Shown here: piece after piece, positions 7,153-11,395 of the stretch
Position numbering within the stretch: the first letter of the stretch is position 1
Layout: every line of letters starts with the position of its first letter
Source of the DNA: an uncultured Clostridia bacterium
GTDB lineage: Bacteria; Bacillota; Clostridia; TANB77; CAG-508
Assembly (NCBI GenBank): GCA_947630155.1
Contig: CANRGM010000033.1
Span: 1 to 11,395, forward strand
Length of the DNA: 11,395 nt
Direction: 5' to 3'
Position numbers and translations under genes: made by a program
Notes under the pieces: generated by a model
The model's database searches: none
The model's input: only the letters and a program-made list of their open reading frames with translations
What the model was told of the DNA's origin: nothing

Positions 7153-7168
7153 AGTACTTAATAGTACT
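7153..7168. promoter_or_regulatory. Repeated AGTACT motif ahead of the small peptide ORF
   Basis: AGTACT-TAAT-AGTACT. Each hexamer is itself palindromic, so this is both a direct and an inverted repeat. It ends about 10 nt before the Shine-Dalgarno of the 16-codon ORF and could be an operator or a small mRNA hairpin. Confidence 0.3.
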
Positions 7169-7194
7169 AATAATTAGAAAAGGAGTGAATAATT

Positions 7195-7245
7195 ATGTGG
7201 TGGGACGCTTTTTTAGATGCATTAACCAAACTTTTTAGAGCATAA
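7195..7245 (+). CDS. 16-residue amphipathic peptide, candidate signal or membrane-active peptide
   Basis: The ORF reads MWWDAFLDALTKLFRA then TAA. AAAGGAG lies 9 nt upstream of the ATG, as good as any site in the window. On a helical wheel (100 degrees per residue) all seven bulky hydrophobics (W2, W3, F6, L7, L10, L13, F14) fall within 200-340 degrees, and all five polar residues (D4, D8, T11, K12, R15) within 20-120 degrees, with alanines between. Side-chain net charge is about zero. There is no leader, no Cys and no AgrD-like cleavage motif. It sits alone between two terminators, between a response regulator and an AgrC-like kinase. It resembles phenol-soluble modulins or delta-hemolysin in style, not in sequence. 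Possible roles are a leaderless pheromone for the kinase, a membrane-active toxin, or a membrane-curvature peptide. I recognise no family. Confidence 0.65.
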   Translation: MWWDAFLDALTKLFRA

Positions 7246-7268
7246 TTATTAATTTCAACACAAAAAGT

Positions 7269-7323
7269 AAAGTAATCAATTATTATATTCTCTTGAATAT
7301 CTTATTGATTACTTTATTTTTTT
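7269..7323 (+). terminator. Two-tier terminator of the peptide transcript
   Basis: The outer stem is AAAGTAATCAAT (7269-7280) with ATTGATTACTTT (7304-7315), perfect over 12 bp. Inside it ATATTC (7285-7290) pairs with GAATAT (7295-7300) over a TCTT loop. Seven T residues follow at 7317-7323. It begins 24 nt after the peptide stop codon, so a short transcript coding for only 16 residues is expected. Confidence 0.9.
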
Positions 7324-7333
7324 GTTATATAAT
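7305..7333 (+). promoter_or_regulatory. Promoter of the sensor kinase, nested in the terminator
   Basis: TTGATT (7305-7310), 17 bp, TATAAT (7328-7333). The -35 lies inside the 3' arm of the preceding terminator stem. The start point would be near 7340, only a few bases before the ribosome binding site, so the kinase mRNA has almost no leader. Confidence 0.5.
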
Positions 7334-7353
7334 TCTTTCATAAGGAGGTTTAT

Positions 7354-8829
7354 ATGTCTATAAATATTTTTTACTCTTTGATTAAGCTTGTTGGTTTATA
7401 CTTTTGTATTGGATATGCATATTTTAAAATACTTAATGCAAAAAACGAACATTTAACTTTAATCGTGACGTTCTTAAGTATTTTATTTTCTCTTATTAAT
7501 CTAGTATTGCAAGCATTCTCTTATAGCTTTCTAGTGGTTATAATTAATTGTTTGATTTATAATTTATTTTTGTCACATATATCAAAAAGTTCGTATGGAG
7601 TTTCTTTACTAATAATAACAGTTTCAATTTCCATATCATACATTATGTTTAGTATTTCCAGTGGATTTATTGCTGCTATATGGGCTATATTCCTTCCATA
7701 TAAAGACAGCTATATTATGTACATCTTGGTAGATATATGCGAAATTACTTTAGTTCATTTATTATTTAAAATTAAAAGATTGAAAAATGGATTACCATTT
7801 CTTACTAATCAATGCAATAACACATTTATGGATATATTTACTATTATATTAAGTATATTAATTATTTTAGTATTTTTCATTACTACTAGCTATTCAAGAA
7901 AATCTATTTTTGATTGGTATATATGGATGATTTTCTTTTCTATACCTTTGGTTCCAATTATCCAAAAAACATTTATTCTATACCAAAAGCAAAAGCTACA
8001 GACTAAAACATTAAAAGAATATGAACAAGAACTTGAAGAAACAAAACATAAACTATCGACTGCACTAGAAGAAAAGCAGAAATTAATAAAATCTAATCAT
8101 GAATTTTACCATAGACAAGAAGCATTAAATAAAAAGCTAGATGATTTAATAAATCAACAAAAATTGTCAATGAACACAGAATTTGCTGAAGATTATAGAG
8201 ATCTTTTATCAAGAATAAATAACTTATCTGATGAATATATTGCTAAAACTCATACCATACCTAAACTTGTTAAGACTAACATTATCGAAATTGATGACAT
8301 GTTATCTTATATGCAATCAGAATGTATAAAGGAAAATATCGATTTTACTCTCAAAGTTGATTGTGACATAAATTATATTCTCGATAATTTTATATCAAAA
8401 AGCCAGTTGGAAACGTTACTTGGTGATTTAATAAGAAATGCTATTATTGCTATAAATCACAGTTCAAATGATTACAGAAGTATAATGGTTGTATTTGGAA
8501 TAAAAGATGATGCATATGAATTATGTATTTTTGATAGTGGTATACCTTTTGAAATTGAAACATTATTAAATTTTGGTTTGAAACCAGCTTCTACTCATGA
8601 AAGTGAAGGTGGAACTGGCATTGGTTTAATAACTACATCTGAGACTATAGATTGTTGTAATGCAAGTTTGATTATAAATGAAATTACAAACAATAATTAT
8701 ACAAAATCTATAGAAATTAAATTTGATAATAAACATGAATATATTATAATTTCTGATAGAAGTGAAGATATTGATAAAATGAATGATTCTAAAAGAAATA
8801 TTATTACGAAAAAAGTTATAAGAGAATGA
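7354..8829 (+). CDS. AgrC-like GHKL sensor histidine kinase
   Basis: A 491-residue membrane sensor kinase. About the first 205 residues form six or seven membrane helices without a large outer domain, the layout of AgrC-type peptide receptors. A coiled coil (about 210-245) leads to the histidine box SNHEFYHRQ (H249 the likely phosphoacceptor), then a helical dimerisation segment. The ATPase domain has an N-box LLGDLIRNAI (N362), G1 box FDSGIPFE (D394) and G2 box GGTGIGL (419-425), so it looks active. A polar tail of about 30 residues follows. AAGGAGG lies 5 nt before the ATG. Upstream are the 16-codon peptide ORF and the Spo0A-like regulator, its probable input and output. No AgrB peptidase or AgrD is near. 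The ligand is unknown. Confidence 0.88.
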   Translation: MSINIFYSLIKLVGLYFCIGYAYFKILNAKNEHLTLIVTFLSILFSLINLVLQAFSYSFLVVIINCLIYNLFLSHISKSSYGVSLLIITVSISISYIMFSISSGFIAAIWAIFLPYKDSYIMYILVDICEITLVHLLFKIKRLKNGLPFLTNQCNNTFMDIFTIILSILIILVFFITTSYSRKSIFDWYIWMIFFSIPLVPIIQKTFILYQKQKLQTKTLKEYEQELEETKHKLSTALEEKQKLIKSNHEFYHRQEALNKKLDDLINQQKLSMNTEFAEDYRDLLSRINNLSDEYIAKTHTIPKLVKTNIIEIDDMLSYMQSECIKENIDFTLKVDCDINYILDNFISKSQLETLLGDLIRNAIIAINHSSNDYRSIMVVFGIKDDAYELCIFDSGIPFEIETLLNFGLKPASTHESEGGTGIGLITTSETIDCCNASLIINEITNNNYTKSIEIKFDNKHEYIIISDRSEDIDKMNDSKRNIITKKVIRE

Positions 8830-8857
8830 GCGTAATTTGCTCATTCTCTTGTTTTTT
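8821..8857 (+). terminator. Terminator of the kinase gene
   Basis: AGAGAATGAGC (8821-8831) pairs perfectly with GCTCATTCTCT (8839-8849), then TGTTTTTTC. The stem overlaps the stop codon. In the opposite direction the T-run is weaker, so it may only partly serve the convergent DUF975 gene, which ends at 8859. Confidence 0.92.
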
Positions 8858-8858
8858 C

Positions 8859-9683
8859 TTATTGAATTTCAACAATATCATTATCAGTTGTATTTTCTTT
8901 ATTAATTCCGGCAACATGTTCATAGAATTTAACTGTTGTAACTTGAATATAAGGTACTAACCACAAATAACCAATTCCCCATGTAAATGAAGCTAGAATG
9001 GCCCAGCCAAGAAATGATAATGATAATACAAAATACTCCCATCTGTGACCTTTCATTAGTTCAGCACTTTTTTCTACCGCTTCTTTTCCTGTCATTTCAG
9101 GGTTATCATTTCCTATATAATTTGCTAATGTATATAAATAATATCTTACTGCTAATGCTATAACTGCAATTAACCAAATTATTGCTAACACAATTAAAAT
9201 TATTACAAGAATACCTATTCCTGTAGCGAAACCGCTAAAATAATTAGTAATTTCAGATTGTAGTTCCGGTGATACCAAAGTCACAGATGCTATAGTTCCA
9301 GATAATGAAAAGGCAGCTACAAATACTAAAGCTACAGCAAACAAGACTGAAGCGATTATATAGATAATAAGAAATGGTAAAATTTTTAATAATGTATTTC
9401 CAAAAATAGAAAATGTTCTACTAAAATTCTTGAATCCTATTGTGAAGAAATCGAAATATCCCACTTCTTCTCTTCTTGAGAATTTAATTATTTGCCCAAC
9501 AAAACCATATGCTAATGGAACTGTAATTACTATTGATGCAATACCTCCAATTCCAGGAATATATGCAGCTATCATTGATATAGCAAGTGATACTACCATG
9601 TATAATGCAATAATTCCAATCGCAATCCCCCATCTTCCTCTTAATGATTCTTTTGCTTCTTTTTTTAATTCAGATCTGTTCAT
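8859..9683 (-). CDS. DUF975 family integral membrane protein
   Basis: A 274-residue membrane protein of unknown function. The family mark is the cytosolic N-terminus MNRSELKKEAKESLRGRW, followed directly by hydrophobic stretches at about 18-42 and 45-65, a charged segment with FSRREEVGYFDFFTIGFKNF, further membrane helices at about 97-130 and 152-182, the KGHRWEYFVLSLSFLGWAIL segment and a last helix region near 225-250 before a polar tail. Length is typical. A GGGGGAT ribosome binding site precedes the ATG. It is transcribed alone from a clear sigma-A promoter, converging on the kinase gene; nothing ties it to the signalling module. The biochemical role of DUF975 is not established. Confidence 0.82.
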   Translation of the reverse strand: MNRSELKKEAKESLRGRWGIAIGIIALYMVVSLAISMIAAYIPGIGGIASIVITVPLAYGFVGQIIKFSRREEVGYFDFFTIGFKNFSRTFSIFGNTLLKILPFLIIYIIASVLFAVALVFVAAFSLSGTIASVTLVSPELQSEITNYFSGFATGIGILVIILIVLAIIWLIAVIALAVRYYLYTLANYIGNDNPEMTGKEAVEKSAELMKGHRWEYFVLSLSFLGWAILASFTWGIGYLWLVPYIQVTTVKFYEHVAGINKENTTDNDIVEIQ

Positions 9684-9724
9684 TTTTCATCCCCCATATA
9701 TGATTATATTTTTTACATATCATA

Positions 9725-9753
9725 ATAATAACATTAGAAATAAAAATTATCAA
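9725..9753 (-). promoter_or_regulatory. Sigma-A promoter of the DUF975 gene
   Basis: On the minus strand TTGATA (9753-9748), 17 bp, TATTAT (9730-9725), about 45 bp upstream of the start codon. Confidence 0.6.
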
Positions 9754-9776
9754 TCTTTTTTTATATTTAAATGAAA

Positions 9777-9863
9777 CTTTGGGATGTTTCTTAAATCTCT
9801 CTCATAATAAATTTTTGCTAACATAAAAATGAGAGAAATTTAAGGAACGTCCCAAAATTTCTC
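9777..9863 (-). repeat. REP-like repeat, copy 2, with inverted partner arm
   Basis: Positions 9811-9863 are the second copy of the 53-bp repeat. Here an extra arm (9777-9805, with GGGATGTTTCTTAAATCTC) is an imperfect inverted copy of the GGGACGTTCCTTAAATTTCTC arm, so the whole unit can fold into a long hairpin. This looks like the more complete element, and copy 1 has lost this arm. Its T-rich minus-strand end can terminate the amidase transcript, whose stop codon is 20 nt away. Confidence 0.7.
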
Positions 9864-9882
9864 CTAAATTTCTCAAAAATTG

Positions 9883-10842
9883 CTAAACTATTTGAATTTG
9901 AATTCCATCAACAGCACTTCCTAAATTGCCTGCATAACCATTTACAGAATCATTTACATCATAGCCATTTACCCAAGGTAACCAGCTACCATTTACCACA
10001 TGAACTCTATATTTAACAGTTCCTTTTGTTGCTTTAATCATCACACCATCAATTGTTTTTCCAAGTATTCCGGCATAATCATCTCCATTTTTATCCTTTT
10101 CCCTATCTGTTACTTCATCATGCCAAACTCCATTTAGAGTATGAACTTTATAAATGAGTTTTCCTGCCACACTTTCATCTCCTACTGTGTTGGCTCTAAA
10201 GCCGGTCATAGCCTTTCCATAAATACCAGCATATCCATCTGCTGTATTATTACAATTTATAACATCTTCCAACCAACCATTAACATATGCTTGATATTTA
10301 ACATCTATTTTTTTACTAGGTTCTGGTGTTGGAATACTTTCTCCTTGATTTATCAAATTTGCTTGTTCTACAATATAATCTATTTTACTTAATAAATATT
10401 CTCCTGGACATATTGTTGAAGAAAACTTTCTATGCCATGTTAAATTTTTTTCTTTTACTATTGTCCCCAAATTATTTCTTTGAGCTATATCTGCAATTAA
10501 CTTAATAAGACTATTTAATGCTTGATCAGATATGGTCCAGCTTCCACCTATTTCATTATTAGATACTTCTATTGTTACAGATTTACAGTTGCTATCCCAA
10601 TTTGAATTGGTCCATGCTGTATCTTCTTCATTTACATATTGACCTATACGGCCATCTGAATCAATTCCATAATGGCTAGATCCATTTCTACCTGCTTTTT
10701 GAAATACTTTTCCACAATCTTCTACAGATAATATTCCTGCCATATGGTGTATGGTAATAGTCTCAATCTTTCGTCCGCTTCTACCTTTAGTGTAATTTCC
10801 TGTATACGCGGGTACTTCAACATTAACTAATTTGCTATTCAT
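9883..10842 (-). CDS. N-acetylmuramoyl-L-alanine amidase, endolysin-type
   Basis: A 319-residue peptidoglycan hydrolase that cuts the amide bond between N-acetylmuramate and L-alanine. The N-terminal amidase_2/PGRP domain spans about 15-160: TITIHHMAG (zinc ligand in H32/H33), SSHYGIDSDGRIGQYV, the W-rich substrate groove, VTIEVSN and LTWHRKFSSTICPG (ligands H137 and C145). After a short PTPEPSKK linker come three repeats (about 182-319) of the YRVHV-GSWLPWV-GYAGxxGxxxDGxxI type, like clostridial hydrophobic-W cell-wall binding modules. There is no signal peptide, as in phage endolysins or mother-cell lysis enzymes. Start: ATG at 10842 has AAAGGAG 9 nt upstream; ATG at 10863 has none. It overlaps a 24-codon ORF by 8 bp. 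No other phage gene is visible. Confidence 0.88.
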   Translation of the reverse strand: MNSKLVNVEVPAYTGNYTKGRSGRKIETITIHHMAGILSVEDCGKVFQKAGRNGSSHYGIDSDGRIGQYVNEEDTAWTNSNWDSNCKSVTIEVSNNEIGGSWTISDQALNSLIKLIADIAQRNNLGTIVKEKNLTWHRKFSSTICPGEYLLSKIDYIVEQANLINQGESIPTPEPSKKIDVKYQAYVNGWLEDVINCNNTADGYAGIYGKAMTGFRANTVGDESVAGKLIYKVHTLNGVWHDEVTDREKDKNGDDYAGILGKTIDGVMIKATKGTVKYRVHVVNGSWLPWVNGYDVNDSVNGYAGNLGSAVDGIQIQIV

Positions 10843-10909
10843 TTTCTTCATCTCCTTTACCATTTGAAAGTTCTTCTAACATTTCTTCAGTTAAAATTAG
10901 TTCTTCCAT
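10835..10909 (-). CDS. 24-residue acidic ORF overlapping the amidase start
   Basis: The ORF starts with ATG after GGAGG at 8 nt spacing and encodes a short Glu-rich peptide (MEELILTEEMLEEL at the N-terminus, ten Glu in 24 residues). Its stop codon overlaps the amidase start by 8 bp, and the amidase ribosome binding site lies inside it, which is the usual arrangement for translational coupling. The part ending LSNGKG looks faintly like a peptide-precursor leader, but no modification or export gene is nearby. It may be a coupling ORF, the remains of a longer gene, or a phage small protein. Confidence 0.5.
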   Translation of the reverse strand: MEELILTEEMLEELSNGKGDEENE

Positions 10910-11052
10910 ATATAATACCTCCAATTAATTCAAGTAGATTCACTTCGTGATAAGTTATCCCCTATATATGATATTCTTATATGTAAAAAAGGTTCTTTAT
11001 TTTTTGAAATAAAAAATATCTGAAGTTAAATGGTATTTGGTATAGAGTTTTT
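10910..11052. other. Gap between the amidase operon and the tRNA terminator
   Basis: It should hold the promoter of the 24-codon ORF and amidase, but I find no good sigma-A pair. A minus-strand CATATATAG near 10970 could be the -10 of a sporulation sigma factor, without a convincing -35. TCACGAAGTGA (near 10940-10950) is a small perfect palindrome. Confidence 0.25.
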
Positions 11053-11092
11053 TTCATTTTAAACGAATAAAACGCCTGAAATATAGGCGTTT
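11053..11092 (-). terminator. Terminator of the tRNA operon
   Basis: On the minus strand AAACGCCT (11092-11085) pairs with AGGCGTTT (11077-11070) over a 7-nt loop, then TATTCGTTT. It begins 4 nt after the tRNA-Phe CCA end. Confidence 0.8.
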
Positions 11093-11095
11093 AAC

Positions 11096-11171
<76 letters not shown>

Positions 11172-11201
11172 TTTTATTTAATTTATCTATAAATAAAAAA
11201 A

Positions 11202-11278
11202 TGGCGACCTGGAACGGGCTCGAACCGTCGACCTCTAGCGTGACAGGCTAGCGTTCTAACCAACTGAACTACCAGGCC
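11202..11278 (-). tRNA. tRNA-Asp (GTC)
   Basis: 77 nt with encoded CCA. The acceptor GGCCTGG pairs with CCAGGTC (one G-U pair), the anticodon loop CTGTCAC reads GTC, and the T-arm has GGTTCGAGCCC. About 30 nt separate it from tRNA-Phe. Confidence 0.97.
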
Positions 11279-11288
11279 GTAAATAAAA

Positions 11289-11310
11289 AATATTTAGTTT
11301 CCTAAATATT
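11289..11310 (-). promoter_or_regulatory. Hairpin with GAAA tetraloop between tRNA-Val and tRNA-Asp
   Basis: On the minus strand AATATTTAG, GAAA loop, CTAAATATT, then TTTTATTTA. A 9-bp perfect AT-rich stem with a stable GNRA loop and a U-rich tail; it could be a weak terminator or a processing signal within the tRNA precursor. Confidence 0.4.
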
Positions 11311-11323
11311 CTTTATAAGAAAA

Positions 11324-11395
11324 TGGTGGGCGCAATAGGGCTCGAACCTATGACCTCCTGCTTGTAAGGCAGATGCTCTCCCAGCTGAGCTATGC
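11324..11395 (-). tRNA. tRNA-Val (TAC), cut by the window edge
   Basis: 72 nt are visible including encoded CCA. The 3' acceptor TGCGCCC implies 5' GGGCGCA, of which the first four bases lie outside the window. The anticodon loop CTTACAA reads TAC. The T-arm has GGTTCGAGCCC. Confidence 0.95.

Noticed and set aside
7195..7245. The peptide as a XIP/ComS-type double-Trp pheromone
   Set aside because: XIP has the WW pair near the C-terminus of a cleaved precursor and is read by an Rgg/ComR protein with TPR repeats. Here WW is at the N-terminus and the XRE protein has no TPR domain.
6929..7353. A hidden AgrB/AgrD pair
   Set aside because: No ORF long enough for AgrB exists here, and the 16-residue peptide has no Cys/Ser thiolactone centre or AgrD flanks.
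8626..8844. Minus-strand ORF inside the kinase gene
   Set aside because: It is antisense to the conserved ATPase domain, has low-complexity F/I/N composition and matches no family.

Overview
The window is AT-rich, with clostridial-style codon use, strong AGGAGG-type ribosome binding sites, AT-rich stem-loop terminators and a SpoIIID gene. It also has tandem Spo0A-box-like sites and a clostridial hydrophobic-W type cell-wall hydrolase. It therefore most likely comes from a spore-forming, low-GC Firmicute of class Clostridia. No marker in the window allows a species call.

Layout. Positions 1-5230 are minus-strand housekeeping and sporulation genes. In transcription order these are rpsO (S15), a terminator, pnp (PNPase), a membrane GT2 glycosyltransferase, cysE (broken by one extra base) and spoIIID. 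A probable sigma-A promoter at the left edge points out of the window. Positions 5502-8829 hold an accessory signalling module: a small XRE-type regulator (minus), then divergently a Spo0A-like response regulator, an unannotated 16-codon ORF with an excellent ribosome binding site, and an AgrC-like GHKL sensor kinase (plus). Positions 8859-10909 are minus-strand again: a DUF975 membrane protein, and an endolysin-type amidase preceded by an overlapping 24-codon ORF. Positions 11096-11395 hold a tRNA operon (Val, Asp, Phe in transcription order); the Val gene is cut by the window edge.

The most interesting region is 5502-8829. The 16-residue peptide (MWWDAFLDALTKLFRA) plots as a near-perfect amphipathic helix. 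It lies in its own short transcription unit, between the terminator of the response regulator and a two-tier terminator of its own. The kinase has its own promoter, whose -35 lies inside that terminator stem. No AgrB or AgrD is present. The simplest hypothesis is a leaderless-peptide sensing circuit (peptide -> GHKL kinase -> regulator with a Spo0A-type DNA-binding domain), possibly with a dual-function RNA. The response regulator promoter carries two 0A-box-like sites exactly 10 bp apart, and so does the glycosyltransferase promoter far to the left. This suggests control by Spo0A, by the paralogue, or by both.

Other points: a 53-bp interspersed repeat (48/53 identical) sits just 3' of two unrelated minus-strand genes and doubles as a terminator; spoIIID has a sigma-E-like promoter; and the rpsO leader has a possible autoregulatory hairpin.
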